A DNA stretch of 64,000 bases from Candidatus Nucleicultrix amoebiphila FS5 (GTDB lineage Bacteria > Pseudomonadota > Alphaproteobacteria > Caedimonadales > Nucleicultricaceae), in contig NZ_CP008743.1 of assembly GCF_002117145.1 (NCBI RefSeq), positions 1,550,001 to 1,614,000 of the forward strand. The letters run 5' to 3'. The translations under genes and the position numbers were made by a program. Every line of letters begins with the position of its first letter. Position 1 is the first letter of the stretch. Below the pieces are notes generated by a model, which was given only the letters and a program-made list of their open reading frames with translations, ran no database searches and was not told where the DNA came from. Shown one piece after another: positions 1-8,531 of the stretch.

Positions 1-509
1 GGGAAAATAATGACGCTAATTTAAGAGATTGGCAGAAAGGACGTACTGGTTATCCAATAGTTGATGCTGGTATGCGAGAGTTGTGGACAACAGGATGGAT
101 GCATAATCGTATTCGTATGATTGTCGCATCATTTCTCACCAAGCACTTGCTGCTTCCATGGCAACAAGGGGAAAAATGGTTTTGGAATACCTTACTAGAT
201 GCGGATTTAGCGAATAATGCATCTGGATGGCAATGGGTGGCCGGGTGTGGTGCTGATGCTGCTCCTTACTTCAGGATCTTTAACCCTGTTCTTCAAGGAG
301 AAAAATTTGATCCAGAAGGCGACTATGTTAGACGTTTTGTGCCTGAGCTGCGGCAACTCTCAAAACAATATATTCATAAACCTTGGTTAGCGCCTACTGA
401 AGAGTTAGAAAAAGGGGAAGTGGTTTTAGGAAAAACCTATCCTTATCCAATTATCGATCATGGGAAGGCACGACAACGTGCACTTCAGGCCTATAAAAAT
501 ATAAGATAG
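1..509 (+). CDS. phrB: Deoxyribodipyrimidine photolyase, C-terminal part (5' end outside window)
   Basis: The reading frame is open from base 3 with no start, so this is the 3' part of a gene that begins before the window. It carries the FAD-binding C-terminal domain of the DNA photolyase/cryptochrome family, which repairs UV-induced cyclobutane pyrimidine dimers using light. Visible signatures are the stretch reading GRTGYPIVDAGMREL, then WMHNRIRMIVASF, and the block with LANNASGWQW followed by PYFRIFNP. The end is intact and matches the usual photolyase ending. Whether it is a true photolyase or a cryptochrome-like relative cannot be settled without the N-terminal antenna domain. Confidence 0.93.
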   Translation, partial: ENNDANLRDWQKGRTGYPIVDAGMRELWTTGWMHNRIRMIVASFLTKHLLLPWQQGEKWFWNTLLDADLANNASGWQWVAGCGADAAPYFRIFNPVLQGEKFDPEGDYVRRFVPELRQLSKQYIHKPWLAPTEELEKGEVVLGKTYPYPIIDHGKARQRALQAYKNIR

Positions 510-587
510 AAAAATTATAGTCTCATTTTTTTCGAAAACTAAGAATAGTGTGACCTCTCAAGATTGAAAGTTAATTGCAGATATGGC

Positions 588-1358
588 TTATCGATCAATC
601 TGAGTTTTGATCTTACCTCCAATGACTTTTCCTTTAAGGACGACATGCTTTCCAAGCACAACAACGCCCTTGCCTTGTTCGAATGATATATTCTTATGAA
701 TCACAGTTTTTCCTTCAAGAAAAACAACCTGAGTTTTTTGATGAAGCTTAGAATTTTTTCGTATTAAGATTGTCTCGCCTATAGAATCTATAAGTCTCAT
801 TTTATTTGTTGCAATATCGATCGTTCCCTTAAACTCTGAGTTTTTTGCGTTCAGAGGACCATTGATAATAATGTCACTGGTAACTAGTGCTTTTGTGAGA
901 CTTACAGGGCCATTTACTTCAACAGTGTCCGCTTTTAAATCGACTATTTTTAAAGGCCCTTGAACATTTAAAGATTTTGTTTGGATCTTGTGTCCACTCA
1001 AAGGCCCGTAAACTGATATGTTGCTTTTTACTATTATATTTTCAAGTGTTGCAGGACCATAGATCTTTAAATCATCAAAACTTCTATGCGAATAAGAACG
1101 AGGCCCATAATCAACTTGAGAGGAACGGGGATTGTTTTTCTCCTTTTTCTCTAAGTCTTCATTGTCACTAAAATCGAAATCCTCGTCAAAATCAAATTCT
1201 TCGCTCTTAAAGCCATCTGTATCGGGAACATAATGACGATATTCTTGAGGAATATATTTCTTAAAATCTTCCTTTGCATATGCATTAACACAATGACCAT
1301 AACTAACTAGGGCTATAGTTAACACTAGACTTTTAAAAATATTATTGATCTTCGTCAT
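588..1358 (-). CDS. Exported beta-helix (bactofilin/polymer-like) protein of unknown function
   Basis: I do not recognise a named family member. The start at 1358 is chosen because it has GGAAG about 10 bases upstream and begins directly with a signal peptide (residues 1-28, ending AYA). A longer frame to 1439 would bury the signal. After an acidic linker (many D/E, F-D-E-D pattern) come five repeats of about 16-17 residues each opening with Gly-Pro (YGPA, YGPL, QGPL, NGPV, NGPL) and rich in alternating hydrophobics. This is the look of a right-handed beta-helix such as bactofilins or the head-GIN/adhesin domain. The C-terminal part continues the same strand-turn rhythm. Probably an exported structural or surface protein; it stands alone, divergent from accB. 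Confidence 0.6.
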   Translation of the reverse strand: MTKINNIFKSLVLTIALVSYGHCVNAYAKEDFKKYIPQEYRHYVPDTDGFKSEEFDFDEDFDFSDNEDLEKKEKNNPRSSQVDYGPRSYSHRSFDDLKIYGPATLENIIVKSNISVYGPLSGHKIQTKSLNVQGPLKIVDLKADTVEVNGPVSLTKALVTSDIIINGPLNAKNSEFKGTIDIATNKMRLIDSIGETILIRKNSKLHQKTQVVFLEGKTVIHKNISFEQGKGVVVLGKHVVLKGKVIGGKIKTQIDR

Positions 1359-1686
1359 ATTTGTTTTTCTTCCAATAAAGTTAACTGATTTGAGGAAGAT
1401 CATCTCTATAAAAGCTTTCATCTTCGTCATGAAGATCATCTAGCACTATAAATTGACACCGTCAAATCGACTTTTGGAAGCAGTGGAAAGAAGAGGGTAA
1501 TGATTTGTAATACGAAATCAAACTGAAACTGAAACCCTTTAAAAGAAGTACTATTGGCAATTTTGATTGATTTTTCTTTTTAAATCTGATACTTCCCCAT
1601 TGTTTTTGAATCGGACTTTATTCTAATGCCTGAATCAATTATGATCACAGTTTAAGTTTTCAGATGTTATGGAACACGGAGTAAAA
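1359..1686. other. Intergenic region between the beta-helix gene and accB
   Basis: About 330 bases without a convincing gene separate the divergent beta-helix gene and accB. It must hold promoters for both directions, but I see no box pair good enough to call. GGAG at 1678-1681, just before the accB start, is the only clear signal. Confidence 0.5.
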
Positions 1687-2166
1687 ATGTCCAAGCCTCC
1701 TTCTCTTAAAGAGACAATAGTTCGTCAGTTGGCAGAAATTCTAAAGGAAACAGATTTAACTGAAATCGAGTATGAAGTTGAAGGTTGTCGCATTCGTGTG
1801 GCACGCCAACAAACTTATGCTCCTGTAACATCTGTTGCTTTTCCTCCTGCTACTATGCACGCTTCAGCACCTGCATTAACAGAATCAGCTCAAGCTGTAG
1901 CACCAGCCCCAGTTATGGATTTGGCGTCTAATCCTGGATCTATTAAGTCACCGATGGTTGGCACTGTTTATCGTTCTCCAACACCTAGCGCAAACACCTT
2001 TGTGGAGGTGGGAAGTGCAGTAAAAAAAGATCAGACAGTACTCATTATTGAAGCTATGAAGGTTATGAACCAAATTCGCGCACATAAAGATGGTGTTGTG
2101 TCGCAAATTCTATGTAGAGATGCTGAGCCTGTCGAGTATGGTCAAGTTCTCATGGTAATTGACTAA
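1687..2166 (+). CDS. accB: Biotin carboxyl carrier protein of acetyl-CoA carboxylase
   Basis: Carries biotin for acetyl-CoA carboxylase, the committed step of fatty acid synthesis in the cytoplasm. The C-terminal biotinyl domain has the signature EAMKVMNQI with the acceptor Lys at about residue 125, preceded by a Pro/Ala-rich linker (residues 45-80) and an N-terminal helical segment that contacts biotin carboxylase. Total length of 159 residues is normal. I start at 1687 because GGAG at 1678-1681 is correctly spaced; the in-frame ATG at 1669 has no binding site. accC follows after 30 bases, so the two form an operon. The partner subunit accD is far away in this window and accA is not seen. 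Confidence 0.95.
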   Translation: MSKPPSLKETIVRQLAEILKETDLTEIEYEVEGCRIRVARQQTYAPVTSVAFPPATMHASAPALTESAQAVAPAPVMDLASNPGSIKSPMVGTVYRSPTPSANTFVEVGSAVKKDQTVLIIEAMKVMNQIRAHKDGVVSQILCRDAEPVEYGQVLMVID

Positions 2167-2196
2167 CATAACCCTATCCAAATATTGAAGGAACAT

Positions 2197-3549
2197 ATGT
2201 TTAAAAAGATCTTGATCGCTAATCGTGGTGAAATTGCCCTTCGGATTTTAAGGGCAAGCCATGAAATGGGCATACATACGGTGGCAGTGCATTCCCTTGC
2301 CGATCACAATGCTATGCATGTACGTCTTGCCGATGAAAGTGTTTGCATAGGTCCAGCTCCTTCTCGAGAAAGTTATCTCAATATGCACGCTATTATCTCA
2401 GCGGCGACCATATCTGGTGCTGATGCTATTCATCCTGGTATTGGGTTTTTATCGGAAAATGCTGAATTTGCAGCCATGGTTGAAGAACATGGATTCCATT
2501 TTATTGGTCCAAGTCCTGAACATATAGCGCTAATGGGCGATAAGATTCAGGCTAAAAATGCTGTTAAGAATCTGGGAATTCCGGTAGTGCCCGGAACAGA
2601 TCAACCTATTAGCAATCTTAAAGACGCAGAAAGATGGGCTGAGGAAATTGGTTATCCAGTCCTTATTAAGGCTGCTGGTGGTGGTGGCGGCAAAGGTATG
2701 AAAGTGGTTCATGTTAAAGAGCAACTGAGTGAGTGCTTAAGTCTAGCTCAAAATGAAGCCAAGGCCTGTTTTGGTAATGACATGGTTTTTATCGAAAAAT
2801 ATCTCGCTCAACCACGTCATATCGAAGTGCAAGTTCTGGCCGATCATCACGGTAACGTTGTTCATCTAGGTGAGCGCGATTGCTCAATTCAACGCAGCCA
2901 TCAAAAAGTATGGGAAGAAGCGCCATCTCCGGCTATTGACCATGAAACACGCATGAAGCTAGGCGGCTTGGTGGTAGATGCAGTAAAAACTCTTGGGTAT
3001 CGAGGTGTTGGCACGTTTGAATTTCTTTATGAAAACGGAGAATTTTATTTTATAGAGATGAATACCCGCTTACAAGTTGAACATCCTATCACTGAAATGA
3101 TCACAGGCATTGATCTTGTTCGTGAGCAAATAAGAGTAGCTCAAGGAGAGAAGCTTGGTTTTACTCAGGAAGAGATCGTTTTTAGGGGGCATGCCATTGA
3201 ATGTCGTATCAATGCTGAAGATCCAGAAACATTTACGCCCTCACCTGGAAAAATAACAGACTATCATGCTCCTGGAGGTCTACGTGTGCGTGTAGATAGC
3301 GCTCTTTATAGTGGTTATACTATTCCCCCCCACTATGATAGTTTAGTGGCTAAATTAATTGTTCTTGGTAATGATCGTGAAACGTGTTTGATGCGTTTGA
3401 ATCGTGCATTGAGAGAGTACGTAATTGGCGGTGTTAAAACCACTATCCCTCTGCATCAACTGTTGGTTAATTCAACAGCTATAAAAGCTGGGCAGTATGA
3501 TATTCATTGGTTAGAAAGCGCACTCAAAAAAAAAGCTTTAGCGAGTTAA
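2197..3549 (+). CDS. accC: Acetyl-CoA carboxylase, biotin carboxylase subunit
   Basis: ATP-grasp enzyme that carboxylates the biotin on AccB using bicarbonate and ATP. The N-terminal fold opens with [15 protein letters not shown]; the glycine-rich ATP loop [10 protein letters not shown] lies at about residues 159-168; [14 protein letters not shown], the [14 protein letters not shown] block and the metal/biotin site [14 protein letters not shown] are all present. The 450-residue length is standard. Start at 2197 has AAGGA at 2188-2192; an upstream TTG is less likely. It is the second gene of an accBC operon and converges on the hydrolase gene after 10 bases, with no clear terminator hairpin between them. 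Confidence 0.97.
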   Translation: MFKKILIANRGEIALRILRASHEMGIHTVAVHSLADHNAMHVRLADESVCIGPAPSRESYLNMHAIISAATISGADAIHPGIGFLSENAEFAAMVEEHGFHFIGPSPEHIALMGDKIQAKNAVKNLGIPVVPGTDQPISNLKDAERWAEEIGYPVLIKAAGGGGGKGMKVVHVKEQLSECLSLAQNEAKACFGNDMVFIEKYLAQPRHIEVQVLADHHGNVVHLGERDCSIQRSHQKVWEEAPSPAIDHETRMKLGGLVVDAVKTLGYRGVGTFEFLYENGEFYFIEMNTRLQVEHPITEMITGIDLVREQIRVAQGEKLGFTQEEIVFRGHAIECRINAEDPETFTPSPGKITDYHAPGGLRVRVDSALYSGYTIPPHYDSLVAKLIVLGNDRETCLMRLNRALREYVIGGVKTTIPLHQLLVNSTAIKAGQYDIHWLESALKKKALAS

Positions 3550-3559
3550 TAAAAACAAC

Positions 3560-4231
3560 TTAAGCTTTTTCTATTTCTTGCTTGCTTTTCTTGAGACCTA
3601 AAGACTCATCCAAATAATCTTCAACGTGTTGAACCATTAGTTCTAGCTTGTTAGTATAAAAATGGTCTGCATCTTGTACAAGACGTTCTTCCACAACTAT
3701 ATTGCGTTGTAAGGAAAGCTTCTTAGCGAGTTCGTGCACAGATTCTTTCGAAACAATTGCGTCCTTATCGCCTTGTACAATAAGACCAGAAACTGGACAA
3801 GGAGCTAGAAAACTAAAGTCATACATATTTGCTGGGGGTGATACAGAAATAAAACCATCAAGTTCTGGACGGCGCATTAATAGTTGCATTCCAACCCATG
3901 CTCCAAAAGAGAACCCCCCAACCCAACAAGCTCGGGCATTGGGGTTATAAGTCTGCATCCAGTCTAGAACGGACGCAGCATCGCTCAATTCACCTTCACC
4001 ATGACTAAATTTACCTTCAGATTTTCCCACGCCTCTAAAATTAAAGCGCATGGTGTTAAACCCTCGTGAGACAAAAGTGCGATAAAGCGCATAAGTAACT
4101 TTGTTATTCATTGTCCCTCCATATTCAGGATGAGGGTGCAGTACTATTGCAATAGGTGCGCTTGGATCTTTACCGTGGTAGTAATAGCCCTCAACACGAC
4201 CTTCAGAGCCGTTAATAATTACTTCAGGCAT
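3560..4231 (-). CDS. Alpha/beta hydrolase of the small dienelactone hydrolase-like group
   Basis: Single-domain alpha/beta hydrolase of 223 residues. The oxyanion region HPHPEYGGTMNN, the FNFRGVGKSEG segment and the nucleophile elbow GFSFG (Ser at about 108) are typical of the conserved proteobacterial group annotated only as hydrolase. The acid is probably in GDKDAIV (about 155-157) and the histidine is in DADHFY (about 190). AAGGAG sits 7 bases before the ATG. This group is commonly found near the iron-sulfur genes of alphaproteobacteria; here it is divergent from iscR, 170 bases away. Substrate unknown. Confidence 0.8.
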   Translation of the reverse strand: MPEVIINGSEGRVEGYYYHGKDPSAPIAIVLHPHPEYGGTMNNKVTYALYRTFVSRGFNTMRFNFRGVGKSEGKFSHGEGELSDAASVLDWMQTYNPNARACWVGGFSFGAWVGMQLLMRRPELDGFISVSPPANMYDFSFLAPCPVSGLIVQGDKDAIVSKESVHELAKKLSLQRNIVVEERLVQDADHFYTNKLELMVQHVEDYLDESLGLKKSKQEIEKA

Positions 4232-4331
4232 CTTTACTCCTTATAAGGGTTTAGTTTAGGGTGATTAATATCAAAATACCCCCAAGCGTCAAGTGTTGAA
4301 TAAATATTCACAGTTTTTATCAGCATTGAAT

Positions 4332-4350
4332 CTTGACTAAAATACTCAAG
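4332..4350 (+). promoter_or_regulatory. Candidate IscR type 1 operator overlapping a -35 box
   Basis: The 19-base element CTTGACTAAAATACTCAAG is an interrupted palindrome (CTTGA ... TCAAG with matching AT core) lying about 50 bases before iscR. It resembles the known type 1 IscR box, in which a TTGACT-like -35 hexamer is embedded in the operator, so holo-IscR would repress its own operon. The -10 box is not clear. Confidence 0.6.
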
Positions 4351-4401
4351 TTATTGTAAGGTTATTATGATTGTGTCTGTGTATAGGATATTAAAAGAAT
4401 C

Positions 4402-4875
4402 ATGAAACTTGGTACAAAAGGACGCTATGCTGTAACAGCAATGGTGGATCTTGCGACTCATTCTGATAAAGGACCCGTAGCGCTTTCGGATATTGCCCTG
4501 CGACAGAATCTACCTATTCAATATTTGGAGCAACTTTTTGCAAAACTTCGTAAGGCGGAGTTGGTAGTGAGTGTTCGGGGGCAGCGAGGCGGCTATACAC
4601 TGAATTTAAAAGCTGATGAAATTCGCGTGGCAGATATTATTTTAGCTGTTGATGAACTTCTCCAAACAACCGCGTGTAGACCTGCTTCAACTCGCTCTTG
4701 TCATGGGGGACATGGACGTTGTTTAACCCATAATTTATGGGAAGGTTTGGAGCATCACATTATGTATTACCTAAGGTCCATTTCTTTAGAAGACGTTTGT
4801 TTAAAGCGTATTATGTCAAATGGTGCACGTCTTTCGCCACATGAAAGGGACCTTTATGATGTTTCCAATGCGTAG
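4402..4875 (+). CDS. iscR: Rrf2-family iron-sulfur regulator IscR
   Basis: Transcription regulator that senses iron-sulfur status with a bound 2Fe-2S cluster. The winged helix begins MKLGTKGRYAVTAMVDLA and includes the conserved RGQRGGYTL wing. Three cluster cysteines occur at about 92, 100 and 107 (TACRPASTRSCHGGHGRC), with a histidine at 110. Spacing is slightly wider than in E. coli IscR (C92, C98, C104, H107) but the pattern is retained. 157 residues, normal. It is the first gene of a long isc operon and its 3' end overlaps the next start by 17 bases, implying translational coupling. Confidence 0.93.
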   Translation: MKLGTKGRYAVTAMVDLATHSDKGPVALSDIALRQNLPIQYLEQLFAKLRKAELVVSVRGQRGGYTLNLKADEIRVADIILAVDELLQTTACRPASTRSCHGGHGRCLTHNLWEGLEHHIMYYLRSISLEDVCLKRIMSNGARLSPHERDLYDVSNA

Positions 4876-5971
4876 ATATTTTGACTATAACGCCAATGCT
4901 CCGCTTTATGAGGTGGTTATCGATAGAATAACTATGGCGTTTAATGAATTTGGTAGTGCATCCGCAATTCATAGGTTTGGTAGACGTGTGAATTATTTGA
5001 TTGAAGAAGCGCGTGCGGAAATCGCTGGCAGTCTTGAAGCGCAACCGCAGAATATTGTTTTTACAAGTGGGGCTAGTGAAGCCAATAATATGGTTCTCCA
5101 AGGCTTTGAATCTCAGGGGTATAGAATACTTGTGAGTGCAATAGAACATGCTTCATGCCGATTGGCAGCCCTTAATCCAGAGTTTATCCCAGTAACGAAT
5201 GAGGGGGTAATCGATCTGGCTATGCTTGAGAAGATGATTTCTTCTGGATCAACCCCCACTTTGATTGCTGTCATGACTGCTAACAATGAGACTGGCGTTA
5301 TACAGCCAATTAATGAAGTTGTAGTTCTTGCAAAAAAATATGGTGCTCTTGTGCATACAGATGCAGTTCAAGCTTTAGGACGAATCCCAGTTTCGTTTAA
5401 AAGCGTCAATGTGGATAGCATGGTAATTTCATCACATAAAATTGGCGGTCCTCTTGGTGTAGGGGCATTGATCATGAAGGAAAAAATAGAGCTTCCTCCT
5501 TTTATAAGAGGAGCTGGGCAAGAGAAAAACCGTCGTTCTGGAACACAAAATATGCCAGGTATTGTTGGTTTTGCAACGGCTTTAAAAGAAGTTTTAAAAG
5601 AGGATTGGCAAAGAGTTGAAGAATTGCGCAATTGGATGGAAGAGCAAATTAAAGAAATTGCTGACGAAGGAATTGTTTTTGGAGAAAAAAAACCAAGGCT
5701 TCAGAATACCAGTTTTATAAGAATGCCTGGTGTTAAACGTGATTTACAAATGATGGCTTTTGATTTAGAGGGTTTTGCCGTTAGCCCAGGTTCTGCATGT
5801 TCATCAGGTAAATCCAAAGCTTCTCATACTTTGTTGTCAATGGGTATTCCTGCTGATCAAGCGGAAGAAGCTGTGCGTTTAAGTTTTAGTCCAAATGTGA
5901 ACAAAAGCGATATAAAAGATTTTGTTGAACTTTGGCATCAGATTTATCAGAAAAAAAGGTTAAAAAAGTAA
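4859..5971 (+). CDS. Cysteine desulfurase-like protein (first of a tandem pair)
   Basis: PLP-dependent class V aminotransferase of the NifS/IscS family, 370 residues. It keeps [10 protein letters not shown], the histidine over the cofactor (IEHASC), [11 protein letters not shown], the PLP lysine in [10 protein letters not shown] (about 194) and the active cysteine in [13 protein letters not shown] (about 314). Rickettsia genomes likewise have two desulfurases in tandem at this place; the first is the more divergent. The start at 4859 (or 4856) follows AAAGGGA at 4844-4850. It overlaps iscR and its stop overlaps the next start (TAATG). It may supply sulfur or support the second copy; which one dominates is unknown. 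Confidence 0.9.
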   Translation: MFPMRRYFDYNANAPLYEVVIDRITMAFNEFGSASAIHRFGRRVNYLIEEARAEIAGSLEAQPQNIVFTSGASEANNMVLQGFESQGYRILVSAIEHASCRLAALNPEFIPVTNEGVIDLAMLEKMISSGSTPTLIAVMTANNETGVIQPINEVVVLAKKYGALVHTDAVQALGRIPVSFKSVNVDSMVISSHKIGGPLGVGALIMKEKIELPPFIRGAGQEKNRRSGTQNMPGIVGFATALKEVLKEDWQRVEELRNWMEEQIKEIADEGIVFGEKKPRLQNTSFIRMPGVKRDLQMMAFDLEGFAVSPGSACSSGKSKASHTLLSMGIPADQAEEAVRLSFSPNVNKSDIKDFVELWHQIYQKKRLKK

Positions 5972-7188
5972 TGAGCTTAGAGAATGTCATTTATCTAGAT
6001 TATCAATCTACAACGCCCTGTGATCCCCGTGTTGTTGAACAGTTGATGCCCTATTTCAAAGATTATTTTGGTAATCCCCATTCTCGCAATCATGCCTATG
6101 GATGGAAAGCCGAAGAAGCTGTGGAAAAAGCACGAGAGCAAGTTGCATCAATTATTAATGCGGATCCTCGAGAAATTATTTTTACTTCTGGTGCAACAGA
6201 ATCCAATAATCTTGCCTTAAAAGGTGTCGCTCGATTTTATAAGGATAAGAAAACGCATATCATTACTTGTGTGACTGAACATAAATGTGTTCTTGATACA
6301 TGCAGGCACCTTGAAAATGAGGGCTTTGAATTAACGTATTTGCCAGTGAATTCAAGTGGACTAATCGATCTTTCTCAGTTGTCGGAGGCCATCAATGACC
6401 GTACGCTTATGGTCTCCATTATGGCTGTGAATAACGAGATAGGTGTCATTCAACCTCTTAAGGAAATAGGCGCGCTTTGTCGGTCAAAAGGAATATTTTT
6501 TCATACGGATGCAGCGCAAGCGATTGGGAAAATCCCTATAGATGTTGAGGAAATGAATATAGATCTTTTGAGTATTTCAAGCGGCAAGATTTATGGGCCA
6601 AAGGGCATCGGTGCTCTTTATGTGCGTCGAAAACCTCGGGTGCGCTTGATTCCACTAATTACAGGAGGCGGACAAGAGCGAGGGTTGCGCTCAGGGACTT
6701 TAGCTCCAGCGTTATGTGTAGGCATTGGTGCAGCTTGTGCCATTGCGCAGGCTGAGATGAATGAAGAATCAAAACGAATTAAAGTACTGTCCGATCGTTT
6801 TTATAAAAAAATTATGACTGCTTTACCTCATGTATATTTAAACGGTGATGCGGAGCAAAGGATCCCTGGTAATTTAAACCTCTCTTTTGCTTATGTCGAA
6901 GGCGAAGGATTGATGATGGGAATTAAGGGGTTGGCCGTTTCTTCGGGCTCAGCTTGTACTTCTGCTTCTCTTGAACCATCCTATGTTCTACGTGCTTTAG
7001 GAGTGGATGAAGAATTGGCCCATACATCTTTGCGTATTGGTTTCGGACGTTACACCACTGAACAGGAAGTTGATTCAGCTGTTGAACAAATAGTTCATGC
7101 TGTACAACGTTTACGTGAAATGAGCCCTCTCTGGGAAATGGCCCAGGAGGGAGTTGATTTTAAATCGCTAACGTGGGCTGCCCACTAG
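5971..7188 (+). CDS. iscS: Cysteine desulfurase IscS, mitochondrial (NFS1) type
   Basis: Converts cysteine to alanine and passes the sulfur to IscU and MnmA. 405 residues. Seen are TSGATESNN, the TEHKCV histidine (about 104), [10 protein letters not shown], the RKPRVR segment, SGGGQ-like [12 protein letters not shown] and the active cysteine in [15 protein letters not shown] (about 329). The tail [12 protein letters not shown] closely resembles mitochondrial NFS1. Odd point: the residue before the PLP lysine (K206) is Gly ([12 protein letters not shown]) where the family has His. The start at 5971 shares one base with the previous stop. Confidence 0.96.
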   Translation: MSLENVIYLDYQSTTPCDPRVVEQLMPYFKDYFGNPHSRNHAYGWKAEEAVEKAREQVASIINADPREIIFTSGATESNNLALKGVARFYKDKKTHIITCVTEHKCVLDTCRHLENEGFELTYLPVNSSGLIDLSQLSEAINDRTLMVSIMAVNNEIGVIQPLKEIGALCRSKGIFFHTDAAQAIGKIPIDVEEMNIDLLSISSGKIYGPKGIGALYVRRKPRVRLIPLITGGGQERGLRSGTLAPALCVGIGAACAIAQAEMNEESKRIKVLSDRFYKKIMTALPHVYLNGDAEQRIPGNLNLSFAYVEGEGLMMGIKGLAVSSGSACTSASLEPSYVLRALGVDEELAHTSLRIGFGRYTTEQEVDSAVEQIVHAVQRLREMSPLWEMAQEGVDFKSLTWAAH

Positions 7189-7210
7189 AGCTATAGAAAA
7201 GGATAAAACA

Positions 7211-7600
7211 ATGGCTTACAGCAAAGACCTCATTGATCACTATGAGAATCCACGAAATGTTGGATCCTTTGATAAAAATGCACAAAATATAGGCACGGGT
7301 CTGGTAGGAGCACCTGCTTGCGGTGACGTAATGAAATTACAAATCAAAGTGAACGATAATGGTGTGATTGAAGAGGCTCGCTTTAAAACTTTTGGTTGCG
7401 GATCAGCAATTGCTTCGAGTTCTCTTGTGACAGAATGGCTCAAAGGTAAAACAATTGAAGAAGCAACAACGATTAAAAATTCTGAGATCGCTGAGCATTT
7501 AGCTTTGCCTCCTGTAAAGATTCACTGTTCAGTACTTGCTGAGGATGCAATCAAAGCTGCTATTGCCGATTATAAAGCTAAGAAAACAAGCGTTCGTTAA
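7211..7600 (+). CDS. iscU: Iron-sulfur cluster scaffold IscU
   Basis: Scaffold on which a 2Fe-2S cluster is built from IscS sulfur before transfer by the HscA/HscB chaperones. 129 residues. All ligands are present: C37 with D39 (APACGDVMKL), C63 (FGCGSAIAS), and H105-C106 (IHCSVLA). The chaperone-recognition motif LPPVK is at 99-103. The frame lies 22 bases after iscS in the isc operon. Confidence 0.98.
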   Translation: MAYSKDLIDHYENPRNVGSFDKNAQNIGTGLVGAPACGDVMKLQIKVNDNGVIEEARFKTFGCGSAIASSSLVTEWLKGKTIEEATTIKNSEIAEHLALPPVKIHCSVLAEDAIKAAIADYKAKKTSVR

Positions 7601-7609
7601 AGGTGATTG

Positions 7610-7951
7610 ATGCGTGAACAACCTGCCATACTTAAGATCACTGAATCAGCTGCAGAGCGTGTTAAAAAGCTTCTTTCTCAAAGAGGTAAACCTTCTGTTG
7701 GCGTGCGCATTGGTGTTAAAACAAGAGGGTGTTCAGGTAATGCTTATACTCTTGAATATGCGGATGCTATTGAACCTCACGATGAAGTCGTCGAAGACAA
7801 AGGAGTTCGTATCCTCATTGATCCAAAAGCTGTTTTATTCATTATTGGGACAGAGATGGATTATGTGGAAGAAAAGCTACAATCCGGGTTTACATTTAAA
7901 AATCCAAATGAGAAAGGTCGTTGTGGTTGTGGGGAGTCATTCCACGTATGA
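7610..7951 (+). CDS. iscA: A-type iron-sulfur carrier IscA
   Basis: A-type carrier that delivers iron-sulfur clusters to target proteins. The three conserved cysteines are at about 41 (KTRGCSGNAY), 105 and 107 (GRCGCGESF). 113 residues with ATG at 7610 and AAAGG just upstream; a TTG one codon earlier is not needed. Its stop overlaps the hscB start (ATGA). Confidence 0.96.
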   Translation: MREQPAILKITESAAERVKKLLSQRGKPSVGVRIGVKTRGCSGNAYTLEYADAIEPHDEVVEDKGVRILIDPKAVLFIIGTEMDYVEEKLQSGFTFKNPNEKGRCGCGESFHV

Positions 7952-8529
7952 CGACCAAAATTCAATGCTGGTCTTGTCTTAAAGAATCACCCCAGGCTAT
8001 TAAATGTAGTGTCTGTGGAGTCTTACAGCCTCTTAAGAGAGAAAATGCTTTTTCTTATCTTGGTGTACCCATTAGTTTTGATCTTGTGGAACAAGAATTT
8101 GAAAAAAACTTTTTAGATTTGCAAGCCATTGTTCATCCTGATCGTTATGGGGGAGCTCATCCTTTAGAAAAATACTATGCAAGTGAGCATTCATCCTTTG
8201 CCAATGCTGCATATCAGATTTTGAAAAATCCAATTGAGCGCGCACGCGCTATATTAGAAATTCATGGAGTTTCTTGTGATTCTAAATTAAACCCTGAGCT
8301 TTTAATACAAGCCATGGAACGTCGTGAAACTTTAGAAAGTATGATCTCGACAGAAGAACTTCGAGGAATGTTAGAGGAAATGAAGAGTAACGCAAGTGAT
8401 CTAAAGCAAAAGATTAAAATTAAATTTTCACAGCACCAGTTTAATGAAATTTCAGGATATCTGGATGAATTCACGTATCTTTCAAAAGCGATTTCAGAGG
8501 CTGAACAGTTGCTAGAGAAAAAGGCTTAG
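7948..8529 (+). CDS. hscB: J-domain co-chaperone HscB with N-terminal zinc finger
   Basis: J-protein that brings IscU to HscA. The J-domain motif VHPDRY lies at about 62-67, followed by the C-terminal three-helix bundle that binds IscU. Unlike E. coli HscB it has an N-terminal CxxC pair (CWSC at 7-10 and CSVC at 20-23), the rubredoxin-like zinc finger known from eukaryotic HSC20 and some bacteria. 193 residues, starting at the ATGA overlap with iscA. Confidence 0.95.
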   Translation: MTTKIQCWSCLKESPQAIKCSVCGVLQPLKRENAFSYLGVPISFDLVEQEFEKNFLDLQAIVHPDRYGGAHPLEKYYASEHSSFANAAYQILKNPIERARAILEIHGVSCDSKLNPELLIQAMERRETLESMISTEELRGMLEEMKSNASDLKQKIKIKFSQHQFNEISGYLDEFTYLSKAISEAEQLLEKKA

Positions 8530-8531
8530 AA

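Noticed and set aside
7614-7982. 122-codon frame overlapping iscA
   Set aside because: Alternative frame of a well-conserved gene; biased composition.
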